64,000 bases of DNA from Trema orientale (GCA_002914845.1 JXTC01000028.1:1159203-1223202); one strand, 5' to 3'. Positions 23,500 to 35,951 are shown, counted from the stretch's first letter. The notes: generated by a model from the sequence alone, not told the origin. Program-made: numbers and translations.

Positions 23500-24750
23500 T
23501 TTTCACACTCCAAGTAACATATATTCCCCTTAATTTTTGAATATTTTTGTAATATGGCTTCTAATTGAATCCGAGAGAAATAATAACTAGTCTATTATAC
23601 CATCATGGTATACGTCATTTATTACTCGTGTGGTGGCTTTTACGTTTGAGAAAGTACTTTCTTGATCCTTATAAGTTATAACCTACAAAAATCTTGTCAC
23701 TAGGATTAGATACTAATTTCGTTAATTGTCAGGCATCTAAATGTCCAAGCGAAAAAAATAAAATTGATATCATTTAAATGCAAGAGCACAATAGGGACTT
23801 ATAGTCTCTAAAGTGTCGTAGGCTCAGCCTAATCCTGACCAAATTTCCTCTTAATGCAGAAAGTCTAGAGATCTCTATCCGTAAACGTTTAAAGGAACAT
23901 TTTAAAAGATTAACAGAAAATAGTTTTAAAAGTTTGGAAAACTTGTTATTATTATTTTTTTAACTATGAAAGTAAGGCGTTCTCATTATTAGGACCAACA
24001 AAGTAATTTAGTCCTAGAATATAGCTATAACATACAATATTGACGTCTCGATTAAATTAGTTCATAATTAGTTATCTTCTAGACATTATAGTTTTGTTAT
24101 TATAAGGAAGAAAATAATATCATATCCCATTTCAAGAACGTGAAAAGAGCTTTCAATTATTAATAATTGAAGACAACACATAATTCGGCAAAATGCAAGA
24201 GTATTTTTCTCTGGTTTGAAATCTCTGTCTCGAGAGTTGTCCCCACTGATTAGCCACTACCCATTTTTGATTAGAATGTGATTTGATGATTTGGGTTCTT
24301 CTTATAAAAACCTATAATTGTTTTTTTTTTTTGGGGGAAAAAAACCTTTAAATGTTTGACTTGCATTATCTTTAAGCAATGTTTTTTGTCATTTATATAC
24401 AATAATAAGATTGTAATCTCTTAAGAGGGTTTTAAATTAGTATACTGTCTTCTAATGATTAAAGTATGAAGTTTAACTAATAGAGAGCAAATTGGCTTGG
24501 TACTACCAACTCCGTATTCTCTCTTATGTAATGTAGAAAATCCAGTGGGTCAAATTCTCTGACACCATCAAAAGTTTCAGCCTATGCATACCTAACACAC
24601 GGGAAAGACTTTAGGGTTTCCAAGTCAAACCTCCATTTGACTTATGGCTATACTCAACCCTTGCTATACGCCTATAATCTGTTTGATTATATGCCTCAAA
24701 GACCAGTAGAAGAAATTGCATATTGGTTTTTTGTTCTCCAAGAAAGAGTA
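23500..24750. other. AT-rich intergenic DNA, no gene seen
   Basis: No domain-bearing reading frame or clear repeat ends were recognised. Confidence 0.4.
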
Positions 24751-24984
24751 CAAAATCAGTACGACAAACAGTTGTTAGAGTTTTGAAATATCAACATCCT
24801 AAAACATAAACAAGTAACTAGTACTAATATAGTCTATAATAAGAGAAATTCTCACTCGTACAATGAATTTGTGGATTATTTTTACTGCACTTCGAAAACA
24901 AAACTGCATTTGTTCAAGTGGTCCCAAATGAACATTTCTGGCTAGCATTGAAAAAATTGGGGTATTTATTGAAACAGTAAATTC

Positions 24985-25060
24985 GGGGATTTAGTCCAGT
25001 GGTAGGATGCTCGCTTGGGGAGCGAAATCAAAGGTCCCGAGTTCAATTCTCGGAATCCCC
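24985..25060 (+). tRNA. tRNA-Pro-like gene copy 1, anticodon GGG by position, with 5-nt insertion (possibly pseudogene)
   Basis: The acceptor arm GGGGATT/AATCCCC pairs fully. The D-arm is GTCC/GGAT. The T-arm is CCGAG-TTCAATT-CTCGG. The anticodon loop reads TTGGGGA, giving GGG at positions 34-36. Compared with copy 2 it has five extra bases between the anticodon arm and variable loop (total 76 nt). Internal A-box (TAGTCCAGTGG) and B-box (GTTCAATTC) are present, and a TTTTT Pol III terminator follows near 25069. A GGG anticodon is unusual for cytosolic tRNA-Pro of eukaryotes, and the insertion suggests it is a degenerate copy. Confidence 0.55.
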
Positions 25061-25393
25061 ATGAAATCTTTTTAGTACACGAAGACGAAAAAAAGGAACA
25101 AAAAAGAATAATAATGGTTTGTTCATATATACCTCTGCTGATGTAAAAGGATGACAAACAGTTGTTGGAGTTCTGAAATTAATATCAACACCCTAAAACA
25201 AGGACTAGTAACTAGTTCTACCCTAGTCTATACAGTATACTAAGCGAAATTCTCACTCATATAATGAATTTCTGGATTATTTTTGCTACACTCCAAAAGA
25301 TAAACTACATTTCTCACGTGCTCCCGAGAGTCCCAACTCAATATTTTTGGTTCTCATTGAAAAAGTTGTAGGGTTTATTGAAATAGTAAATTC

Positions 25394-25464
25394 GGGGATT
25401 TAGTCCAGTGGTAGGATGCTCGCTTAGGGAGCGAAAGGTCCCGAGTTCAATTCTCGGAATCCCC
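25394..25464 (+). tRNA. tRNA-Pro(AGG) gene, copy 2
   Basis: A 71-nt cloverleaf: acceptor GGGGATT/AATCCCC, D-arm GTCC/GGAT, anticodon arm CTCGC-TTAGGGA-GCGAA (anticodon AGG, one mismatched outer pair), variable loop AGGTC, T-arm CCGAG-TTCAATT-CTCGG. The Pol III A- and B-boxes are intact and a TTTTT terminator lies about 10 nt downstream. The Pro assignment follows the anticodon. The next base is A, not the C usually found as discriminator in plant tRNA-Pro, so charging identity is not certain. Confidence 0.75.
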
Positions 25465-25510
25465 ATGAAATCTTTTTAGTTTCGTTTGAAGACAAAAAAT
25501 AAAGCAAAAA

Positions 25511-28500
25511 GGAATCATGTTCATATAGATTTCTGTTGCAGTATAGAGATTCATGGGAAAAGATAAGAGTTATATGGGCACAGGTCAATTTCTTGGATGC
25601 TCAAAAAGGTTATATGGTTTTGTTACCAAATAGAAACAAAAGAAAAAACGAAGGTTTTGACAATTTGACACAAAGACTTGGGGGACGCGCAGAGACCCCA
25701 GTTTGAGCTCAGCAACTGCGTCGTTTTGTATGGTACGTCTTTATGAATTAGTTTACATAAAGTTCATGCATAATTTATGTTATAAGATAGGATTTATATA
25801 CTAACAGCTTCACTACTTTTTGGTTTTTAAATTCTTAAATTTTACGTGTTTGTTTAAAAGTCAATCAACTATAATTCGCCTGTCTCATCATGGAACATTC
25901 AATATCTTTTATATTAATATATGTAAGTATATGTGTATATATCTATGTCAACCCCAGTGACGATAGATATTTATCTGTTAAATTTCTGTGAAGTTTCTGA
26001 AAATTTTCAGTATCACATACTTTAGACTAAATTAATCTTCGAAATTAGAAGACTTAAATAAAAAGGTGAGACATGACATAGGCACAAGATAGTATTTTCC
26101 TTTGCATATATAAATATATGTATATATCTATATATCTATATATATATATATATTATATTTGGTGTTTTGGGATATGCTATATCTTTAAAACTTCCCCTAA
26201 AAAATATCGTTAAGACTCCTTATAAGTATTTCATCGGCTGAATGTGCTTTTTGCTAGTGTCTATTTAGCAAATACCAAAGGGTGTACAATTGGGCATCAC
26301 TGTCTGGCTTTTTCTAAATCAGTACCTTATTTCTAAAGTAACCAGAACTTCCTTGTTAATTTGTATAGCTAGCTCATTAGGATGGCTGAAAGGGCAAAGA
26401 AATTATTTAAGATTTAGTCTTATTGTTATGTATAGGGTCGGACTATAAATATATCAAGATAAAATAACTAAATAAGCTTTCCTTTATAACTTACCAGCTC
26501 GATCTTTTTCCACGACTAAATAATGGTTATGGTTTTAATTGTGCCACTACAGCGATCGAATTATACGTCGTTTCAATGCAATTAATGAAAACACAACACA
26601 TTGTCAATCTGGGCTAGCTAATAATTTTGGAACATCCTTTTCTCTTATATAACACTCTTTTCAATACAATTGTTATGTAGTGTTCCTTATAAAGTACATA
26701 TGATATTGCGAACAACAGAAAATAAGTAATACTTAGTTAGCAAATGAAATAGTTTTGTATGGAAATAGATAAATTAGGAGTTCGTTAGGGCCAAAACATT
26801 TTTTGTTTATGAATTGTTATAAAATTTATTTATTGTTGTCACAAATTTTATGAATATAGTCATAAATATTGTGACTGCTATCACTTACGGTAGTACTAAC
26901 AACTTCATCCTCAATAAATAATAATAGAAAAGTACACATGGCACAAATTCTCCTACCAAGGTCAAAATCTTTAATTATTTGCTTTGAGGAAATTTGGCTC
27001 ATTATTTCGCAGGACTAAGTATTTATCTTTTATGTTTTAAGGTGCTCAACACCACATGAGGTATATCATTCTATTTTGTAGAATTATAATATTTCAAGTG
27101 TTACATTTGTGGGATTCACTCTATTAGCTAGAATCTCACATAAATATTGGTGCCCTATAGTATTACTGTTTTTTTTAATACAGACTTTTATTATGAAGTT
27201 TCATATTTGTCCCTAATTTTATTTTGACTAATAAAGTTTGTCTACTGACTGGCTTGAGTTTTACTGTACTTATTGAGGTTTGTCTAACGATTGATCGACA
27301 TTTATCTGCTGACTGGTTGAGTATTTTTTCCACTAACTGATTGAAGTTTAAAACTATAAAGGATTTTCATAAAAACTGCTATATTTCAAAATATATTCAG
27401 TTGGCTACTTTATCACGCGGAATACAGTATTATTTGTTGTTATAAGTTAGCGAGTTGAGACCTTATCTGGGCAAACTGTAGAAATGCGACTCATTTTATC
27501 GGCTACATACAATGGTTCAAATTTCAGCTTCTATTGAAGGAATGTCTATGACCAAATAAAGGAAATATTCCTCTAGCGATACATTGTGACATCTTACTTA
27601 ATTAGTTGAGGTTTGTGCTTAATTAAATTGCCTCATTACAAATTCAGAAAAGATATAGAAAAAGGAAGTTAACTAGACAGGAGTTATTAGTAAAAATCTT
27701 CAAACGTGGACCACATGGGAATTATTTTTTATTTTTATTTTTGTAAACATATAGTGAAAACTCAAATGATGCTCTTGACTTTGTACCGAATGAACTACAA
27801 CTACTTCCAGAACCTTGAGAAGAAAATATTATTATAGCAAGATCTTTTGCTGAAAATTTTGTACAACTTTTTAGGGCGTCATATGCTGTACATTAATCTT
27901 ATGAGGTTATGAGAAAACTATCAAAGTCAATAACTTCTTATTCTTATTTTCAAAAAGAAGTGGGGTACCCCTGATAATTAAAGATATTTTATATTTATTA
28001 ATTGCTTTCATATATGTAGTGATCCTTGGTATTTTTCTTTCATTTTTATTAATTTATGATCATTCCATTTTTTACATTTTGGGAAATTAAAAAAAGTTCT
28101 TATCTTATTTCATTTTAAGGAATTTTGTAAAGGAGCTTATTAATCCTAGCTAGTTTCAAACTCAAATAATCATCTTTAGACTCCTATAAAATGTATATTT
28201 AGCCAGATATAGTCTTGGAATTTGTTTTGTTTCCCCATTTTCTGAGACCTTTATTGATGAAATATTGTACAAACATTAATTCATGACTGAGCCAAGCAGC
28301 TGGAGGATCATGATTTGCCAACAAAAAGTCAATAATAAGTGAAAAATTCAACTACATATAGCATGCTTGGCTATGACTCATATAATTTGTTACAGAAAGA
28401 GTACTTAAGCCAGGTCAAACTCAACCTAAAAGGGGAAAAAAAGAAGAAAAAGAAAAATGTTGTTATTAAAAGGAAATTGATTAAGCTAGCTAGCTAGAAC

Positions 28501-31040
28501 CTAAAACTATGAATCATTGTACTTAGCAAAGGATATATATCCATGCTTATCCTCTTATCGGGACCACCTTTTGTACCTGTTCGACATTACAAAATTCTTT
28601 GATGAGTTTGGTCTTCTTGATGATGAAATGCATAGCCTTTTATCTTTAATTTCTTTTAGTAATTTTTTTTATCCATTGCTTGATCAGTTTCAAATCATAG
28701 ATTCTAGAATTAGAGAAAGACAAGCAGAAGCATGTTTTATTTGCATTAAAGATCTGAGTCCATCTGGGGACTAAAATAATATATATAATATTGTTGGGAA
28801 GTGAGTACTTTTGAAATTTGAAGGTTTCCTCTTGGTTATTTCTATGTGGTTGCTGTTCCCAGGCTTCTTTCCTTCCCTCTTGATTAAGTTTTTTCATTAA
28901 TAAAATGATAAAGTAGGAAAACCAAGGTCAATGAGTGATGCTTCTTCTAAAAGCTTTGAATTAATTATGTATGCCTTTTTGTTTGGTATTTAATATTTTA
29001 TTCTTCAGTTATTTATTAAACTATGGCTATCCCTGCTATATTTAAAATATATATTAATCCCTGGCCAACTTGTCACAATTAGGGCTTATACATGTTTAAG
29101 GTATAACAATAGAAGGAAAATATAAAACGAATTTTGAGATATGTTAAAGATATGATTATAGTATTTATTGTGACGATGATAGTACCTTAATTAATAGGGA
29201 GAATTTGACTTGATCATTATATATTGAATACATACATACATATGCATACGTTTTCATATTATATCACTTACAATTCATACAGTCAACCCTAATTAGTGGA
29301 AGTATTAATTAATGACCTTTACAATTTTAGTCGAGCTAGCTAGCTATCTGCTTTTTCATTAACACTATCTATTCTAATATTAGCAAGTTAAGACGTCCCC
29401 AAAGTATGATTAATATTAGGTGGATCAAATATACGAAATACAATATAAAAAATTTCTTTTACTTTAAAGTAGTCTATAAATAAATTTATGCAATACTGGG
29501 CAACGTGAATTCTCTCAAACAATAGAGAAAATCCAATTAAGTCACTTAAACGTACATGAAATGATGAAATTAATGCACAAAGAAATGAATAAAAGAAAAA
29601 GCAAAAAAAAAAAAAAAAGTGTAGAAATTAAGTTAAACCTTGTGAGAAGTAGTACTATTTTCCCTGTGAGAGTTATTTTTGTTATCAGTTGAGATGCAAA
29701 ACGGAGTTGCGCAACTCAATTTTAGCATCAAAATGTTACTTTCTAAGGCTCGTACATGCCTAAAAGAATGATCAAAATGGAATGACTTTCTCAACTTATT
29801 TATTCATGTTTGTAAGCGGCCGGAAATATGTAGAAATTGGACTTATACTTTCCTTTGTATGCTGCTATATATATATTTATATATATGGATATATAGCTAT
29901 ACACTGACATGAACCGTAAATATATACTCTCTGGCTGGCTGGCTTTTTAAGCAGTCGTGTCATCTGGGCCCAGGTTGTATCAGGCCATGGGCAAACTACC
30001 AATAGCAAGTTGTAAGAAAATACAGTGTTATATAATTGCTACATATCTTATGGACAACTTGTATTTAATTTGCCAAGATTGATGAGGAAATAATTGCTGA
30101 CTGCTTTAATTCAGAAACTATTAAGACTTCAAATCAAGGAAGACAGAATCTACAGATATGTGTATATATTTTTATCATATTTCATGATATGCTATAGTTG
30201 CTAATTTTACTTGGTTTAAGAACTTTGAGAGAAGTACGGGAAATATTTCCGGTTTTGTGAAACTATAAATGGGGATCCATAAAATAGATGGTATGAGGTA
30301 AAGCGAAGTTAAATTCTGCTAATTTGAGTTTATTTGAGTTTTCAGATATAGTGTATATATATATATATATATGTTACTATAACACGGTACTGCATAGATA
30401 GTTATTATTACACTAAATAATTTAACAACTGTACATATATATAACAATATTTTATAGTAGATATAGAATTAATTTTCATATTCTTGGATCATGCTAATTA
30501 AGAAACATCCAATCAAAATCTTGGAGGAAACCATGATAATGTTCTGGAAAGTACATACCCCTGCAGTAAGTCATATGTTTCGGCTAAATCAATGTTATAT
30601 TAATTATTTGGGTCTTAATTAATCCCAAGACTTTTACCATGTTATTAGAAGCTTCAGATGCCTATAAAAACAATGAAGGCAAAGAATGTGTCTATTAATT
30701 CAATGAAAATAACAGCCAATTTGAATCATTTCCCCTCGTCACGTTTTTAATAAATTAAGCAAAATAGAGAAATTAGGGTGGCCTAAGAATGGAATACATT
30801 TCAAGGATAATAGTGACAAACTAAGAGGATGGATGCTTCCTCTGATCAATCAATGCCCTGCAGCATTCATTTCAAATACATTAAATTAAAAGCATTCATT
30901 TCAACCGCATTAAATTAAATTTATAATTTTTAAACATAGATGAAAAAGCAGTGCATTTTAAATTCTAAAGTAGAAGAAAATCCGTGTTGTACTTGTCTAG
31001 TTGCATGCATTGTTAAATATGGATGATTGAACTAATCCAA
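25511..31040. other. Long intergenic region between tRNA pair and MYB gene
   Basis: No supported gene. The 85-codon open frame at 28517-28774 has no domain and is not preceded by promoter signals. Microsatellites: (TA)n at 26128-26152, 29866-29885 and 30353-30371. No element ends were identified. The last ~1 kb may hold distal regulatory sequence for the MYB gene. Confidence 0.4.
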
Positions 31041-31328
31041 AAAGGAAGAGAGAGAGAGTGTGTGTCTTTTTTTAATTTTACACAATTAAACCCTAGAGAA
31101 GGGAGAGAAATAGGGATGAAATTGAGAGAGAGAGAGAGAGGTGATGAAGTGTGTAGTAAGACTTTTTTGTCCCCATAAGCATCACATCACCAACTCTTTC
31201 CTACCTATAAATCTTAGTCTTCCTTCCCCATTTTTCCCCAACAGCTAGACTCAAAAAACAACTATTCCCTTCTTCTTGAAGAATCAAAGAGCAACCAGAA
31301 TTTAAGGATCAATTAGCCAAAAATCAAG
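31041..31328 (+). promoter_or_regulatory. Promoter and 5' leader of the MYB gene: telo-box, GA repeats, TATA box
   Basis: A GA tract with GT run (about 31047-31066), a telo-box AAACCCTA (31088-31095) and a second GA tract (31124-31140) lie upstream of a TATAAAT box (31206-31212). This places the start of transcription near 31238 and gives a leader of about 90 nt. In Arabidopsis, telo-boxes together with GA repeats are associated with Polycomb recruitment and with BPC-factor binding. Whether that applies here is inference. Confidence 0.6.
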
Positions 31329-31721
31329 ATGGGTCGAGCTCCATGCTGTGACAAGGCAAACGTTAAGAAAGGACCCTGGTCACCTGAGGAAGACGCTAAG
31401 CTTAAGGCTTACATAGAAAAGAATGGGACTGGTGGCAATTGGATTGCTCTTCCTCAGAAAATTGGTATGTAAAATCATAAATCACATACATCACCCTGGT
31501 CCTTTTGTTTATTAATTTCTTTATGGGAAGCTGTTTATTTCCTAGTTGTGTGTGATTAATCTAATTATATTAATTAAATTCTTTGTGAGTAATAGGGCTT
31601 AAGAGATGTGGAAAGAGTTGCAGATTAAGGTGGCTTAATTACTTGAGGCCTAATATCAAGCATGGTGGATTCTCTGAAGAAGAAGACAACATCATCTGTA
31701 GCCTCTACATTAGTATTGGCA

Positions 31722-31759
<38 letters not shown>

Positions 31760-32957
31760 ATATATATGTGTGTGTATACTTATAAATTAGAACATATCTA
31801 TATTTATATCTATGTACATATGTATCTACTTGGGAAATTAAAAAATTTCAACCTCAATATGTTGTCCTTGTCTCTTGTCCAGATTCTTTCTTTGCCTAGA
31901 AACTGATGCTTAAGATTTAGATCCATATATCACACACTTTCTTAGGGTTGATTTCCTTGGAAACTTTTTCTCTTTCATTTGTTGTTAATTTCTTCTTTTT
32001 ATATTATCTACTTTTAGGTGGTCTATAATAGCAGCCCAGTTGCCAGGAAGAACAGATAACGACATCAAGAATTACTGGAACACTCGATTGAAGAAGAAAC
32101 TACTAGGAAGGCGGAAACAATCCAACGGTACTCGGTTATCCTTGTCGGCCACAAATCCAGACCTGACGAAAGATCCAACGGGCTTATTAGAAGATTCGGA
32201 GACCTTAAGCAGCTCAGCCCTCGAAAGACTTCAGCTCCATATGCAGCTCCAAAGCCTCCAGAACCCTCTCTCCTTCTACAACAATCCTGCTTTGTGGCCT
32301 AAGCTTCACCCCTTTCAGCAAAAGATGATCCAAAGCTTCCAATCCTTGAATGCAAACCCTAACCCTAATCCTGACCCTAACCTGAACCCTTTGATCATGC
32401 AACATAATCTTGTAACTAGTCCTAATCAAGGTCATCATGATCATCAGCCCGCCGGGCAAGGGCAAAAGGTTGATTTCTATGAACCCTCTAGTGTGAATAT
32501 AGCGGTTCATGAAGGTCAAGAAGAGTACACAAGAACCGGCAATAACGATAGTGCAAAAATCATCGAGGGGTCGGAGAATTGTAAAGAAGACGCTTTTGCT
32601 TGTGGTGTTGGTGTACAACAGTCTGATCCTGATCACGAGATTGGAAGAATTCATCAGGTTTCGGCTTTTCAAGCCGAGCTCGAGGACATTCTTAATGGGG
32701 ACAAAGGCTCAATTAGTTTCCTGCCACAGGGAGATCATGATCATGATCACCAAGTGGGTGATGAGCTTGATTGTTTCAAGGAGATGAATAACGTCTCCAA
32801 AGACAGCTTTATCTGGTGGTCTAATGAGTTTGATGCCAAATCATCATCCTCAAACTCATGGGACTCTACTTCCGCGGCTCTTGATCATCATCAGTCTAGC
32901 ATAGGGACTCATAATGGGATATTTCATGACTATGATCAACTTAACTACGGCCTGTGA
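31329..32957 (+). CDS. MYB36-like: R2R3-MYB transcription factor, subgroup 14, MYB36-like (401 aa)
   Basis: Three exons: 31329-31464, 31596-31725, 32018-32957, giving 401 codons plus TGA with continuous frame. The N-terminus [22 protein letters not shown] is the signature of the RAX/MYB36/MYB68 subgroup. R2 spans ~14-62 (Trp17, 38, 58). R3 spans ~67-113 (Phe71, Trp90, Trp109). KKLLGRRKQ follows. The conserved C-terminal block [30 protein letters not shown] resembles MYB36 orthologues, which in Arabidopsis direct Casparian-strip and endodermal differentiation in the root nucleus. Function here is by family only, and RAX-type paralogues remain possible. An Asn-Pro repeat (202-213) and His/Asp-rich patches occur in the C-terminal half. 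The gene appears intact. The second donor site is at the edge of a CT microsatellite. Confidence 0.93.
31726..31757 (+). repeat. (CT)n microsatellite at MYB intron 2 donor
   Basis: The intron begins GT and runs directly into about 15 CT units, then TA/TG dinucleotide repeats to about 31778. Length changes here would sit immediately beside the 5' splice site. Confidence 0.85.
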
Positions 32958-34659
32958 CAAAATGAGGTTAATTACTTCTAGTGTAGGGGGTCTGGTATTT
33001 TATTATATGGTCATAAGATGGCAATCATGATGGGAAAGTATGATATATATCTATATATAGAGAGAGAAGGTTTTGTAAATTGTGTGAATAATAATAATGT
33101 GAATCATGTTGATCTTCCTTTATTAGGATCTTGCCGAATCTGGATTTTGTCTTTGGATGGTCAAAACACAATGAATCTCTCTTTCTGAAGCTACATAAAA
33201 TATTTATACGTTTACTTCGTGTATAATGATTTAAATAGGCATAGAATCATCCACATCTAGCTCGACCTTACTAGTTTTGTTAGTGGTTTAAGAATATATT
33301 CCTGCATCGTTAATAGAAAACTAGTGTTTACAAACAAACAAAACCATATATTAATATTCTCCTGTCTCCACCATTGAATTAATTACCACAAATCACATGC
33401 ATCACGGGTAAGTTTTGTTTTGGAAATAGAATTATTAAGTGCAAGAGAAACAATAAACGTACGGTCAGTCTATTTTGGAGAGGATATATAATAATCATAC
33501 TCAGCTAATAATGTGATCGATGCTGGTGACTCAAGTTTGTGTTGACTTGGTTTGATTAGTTTTCCTTACGGTCTAAACTAACTAGTAAATGTATGATCCC
33601 TGATTGGGTTGGGAGTTAGGAAGTTTTTAACACCACTAATAGAAGTATTGGCCGAAAAAACACAATAAATTTCAGCAATATATGCTATGGGACACTGTAT
33701 TGTTGTAGAACCAAGTGACCATGTAAATTGGCATAAGAAATCAAGACACGTATACTATTTGGTTCTCTTTAGCAGTTTTCATCAGTATCAAGTTGATCGA
33801 GTTAGTTTGAGTATCGTCAAAGTTAGTCTACATATATATATATTGAATTTATGTTCTCTAATTTAGGAGAGAAAAAAATTAGTTAAAAATTAGTTAAAAG
33901 ATATTAGTGTGAGGGCATAGAAAAAGGAAAAAAAATTGAAGAAAAACTAAAGCGTGTGTCCTTTTTTAGTACTTCAATTTAATAAGTTTTTGTTTTACTC
34001 TTTTAATAGCGAAATGACCAATTATATGTATTTTTACATTTAGTATACCAGTTTTAGTTTATGTACTATGTATAAGTTTTATATTGGATATATATATATA
34101 TATATCATTTTTGACACTTAATATATAGACTAATATACCGGTTTAATAAATAGCAGGTCCTAGAAAAACATGATTGTCCTTTAACCATAGGTTTAAAATT
34201 TTTAGAAGGTTATCAGTTATAACCCAAAAAAAAAAAAAAAAACCTTATTTGATATTAGGCCTGTATTTTTGTAAAAAGCTCTTTAAAAAAATACATAAAT
34301 CACATACGGGTATTGGATCGGTTATTTATGCTAGATTAATAATTATAAGCCCATATAATGGGGCTGGTTGTTTTGTTTGGATTATTCACTTTTAGTACAA
34401 ATTTGGCCCTTTTTTTTCAATAAGTTTGGCCCACCCCCCATCATTTTCACTGGTATAAAAATATTTAGGGTTGAGGACACTTTTACCTATTTTTTAAAAA
34501 ATAATACCAAATATATGATCTTGACAAAACAATTAATTTCCGTCCAACTTAAAATTGACATTTTTCTAAATAGTTATAGTTTGAAATGTGTGGTGGCATA
34601 TTGGTAAATAAATCATCATTCTTTTAAAATAGGTTTATATATAAAAATACGCATGTTAG
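32958..34659. other. MYB 3' UTR then AT-rich intergenic DNA
   Basis: The MYB 3' UTR probably ends near 33090-33125 (AATAATAATAAT-type signal at 33088). Beyond this no gene is seen. There is a (TA)n tract at 34089-34106. Open frames at 34174-34607 are low-complexity. Confidence 0.45.
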
Positions 34660-34745
34660 TAAACATTTAATAAAGTTGGCCAATGGCTAACTCCTCTGTT
34701 ACTTTGAGTTTCCCTGTTAAGGGTTCGAGTCCCACCACTATCAAA
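34660..34745 (+). mobile_element. Possible tRNA-derived SINE fragment
   Basis: A perfect Pol III B-box (GTTCGAGTC, 34723-34731) lies in a T-arm-like hairpin (GGGTTCGAGTCCC). It sits about 47 nt after a weak A-box-like TGGCCAATGGC. A T-rich stretch follows. No target duplication was resolved. Confidence 0.35.
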
Positions 34746-35451
34746 ATTTTGTATTATTTCATCCTTTTTGATTTTTTTTGATTTTTTTCATTTTTCATTT
34801 ATTTATTTCTTCTTTCTTCTTTATTTCTTCTTTTCTTCTTTTTCTTTTCATTTTCTTTACTGTTTCTTAATTGGTGTTTTCTTTTTCACTTTTCTAGTGC
34901 GGTTCAAACCCACATATTATCTTTTTGAAGCTTTTTGCCATTTTTTATTTTTTTTTCCATTCGTTTTTTATTTTATCACTACTAAAAAAAGTCTCTACCA
35001 CGGCCCGTGTACGGAGGCGCTGTGATAGATGCACAACTAACCACGGCGCTCTATGGGCGCTGTGTAAAATTCGAAGCTACCATGGCACCTAAGAGGCGCC
35101 GTGGTAGAATAGCTAAATTAAGGGCGCCTAGTAGGCGCCGTTAAAGTCATTTTTCGTGGCGGCTAATAGGCGCCGTGATATTGTTTTCTCGGCATCTTAG
35201 AGATGCTGAGATAGGGGCCCTGTATAAGGGGCCCCAAATCGAATACAGGGCCCTAAATCGAACCATAGGGAGCTCATCTCTTTCTTTCCAAACAATAGTA
35301 CAAAACAAAATCCGGGAAGAGAAGAGAAGAGAGGGAGAGGATATTATCACAGATTGGGGTTCTTGAGGCTCTCGTTCTCTCGAGCTGTGGTGAAAATAAT
35401 CCATTTATTTGATTGATTGAAGAAAATCTCAGAATCAGAATCGGAATCGGA

Positions 35452-35655
35452 ATGGAAGGGAGCAGCAGCGCTGGAGGAGAAACGCCGTCAGCGAAGGCTA
35501 CAGTCTTGGTTTCCTTGAAGCTCACCGAGGCCTCCAATTGGTGGAACGATGTCAACCAATCTCTGCTCTGGCTGGACCGCATCTTCCACCTCCTCACCGC
35601 TCTCTATGCCGCCATCACTGCCATTGCTCTGGTTCAATCATTTTCTTTGTCTTAA
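35452..35655 (+). pseudogene. Captured first exon of a TOM1/TOM3-like (DUF1084) membrane protein gene
   Basis: The frame starts MEGSSSAGGETPSAK. It continues LKLTEASNWWNDVNQSLLWLDRIFHLLTALYAAITAIALVQ, matching the N-terminal region and first membrane helix of plant tobamovirus-multiplication proteins TOM1/TOM3/THH1. In those proteins LVQ is followed by a conserved (L/V)RIQLRVPEYGW segment. Here the frame instead runs SFSLS and stops, and no exon encoding the following segment is seen up to the transposon end. The upstream 190 bp (35260-35451) looks like a genuine plant 5' leader. The fragment lies wholly inside the CACTA element, so it is read as a captured copy. If transcribed it would encode a ~67-aa truncated membrane peptide. 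Confidence 0.75.
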
Positions 35656-35951
35656 TCTTAATCTTAATCTTAATATCTCCATATTGTTTTAGCTTAAATT
35701 CCTAAATCTCTTTTATTCGTGTTCTCTTCATTTTGATTGTGCATTCGTGGTTTTTTGATTTTGAATGTTGTTGCGTTAGGGTTTTGGTTAGGTATTGTTT
35801 TTGAAATTGGAGGATCTTGGTTTGGGCCTTCTTTTGTTGTGACATGTGACTGAGTACCTGTTCAGTTACAATGTTTGCTTTATATAGGTTCTGTATGTAC
35901 TTGGACTTTCCAGTCCAGATAGACCTAGTGATTAAAGGGAAGAATCAATTC

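Larger units (their letters stand above)
24755..25510. repeat. Tandem duplication (~0.4 kb unit) carrying a tRNA gene in each copy
   Basis: Two units of about 390 bp start at GACAAACAGTTGTTRGAGTT (about 24761 and 25153). They run in parallel through 'ATTCTCACTC..A.AATGAATTT', 'GATTATTTTT', the tRNA, and 'ATGAAATCTTTTTAGT'. Divergence is around 15-20% in the flanks but much lower in the tRNA bodies. Confidence 0.8.

Noticed and set aside
24966-25157. 63-codon - strand frame
   Set aside because: It is the reverse of the tRNA copy 1 and its flank.
28517-28897. 85-codon + frame and overlapping 83-codon - frame in the intergenic region
   Set aside because: No domain, no promoter, and composition like the surrounding AT-rich DNA.
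32340-32395. Interstitial telomere array
   Set aside because: Only about four imperfect units within a coding exon, explained by Asn-Pro codons and not a telomeric block.
32214-32787. 152-codon antisense frame and 92-codon alternate frame over the MYB third exon
   Set aside because: They overlap the well-supported MYB frame and lack recognisable domains.
35147-35597. Antisense frames over the captured TOM1-like exon
   Set aside because: Opposite-strand shadows of the leader and exon.
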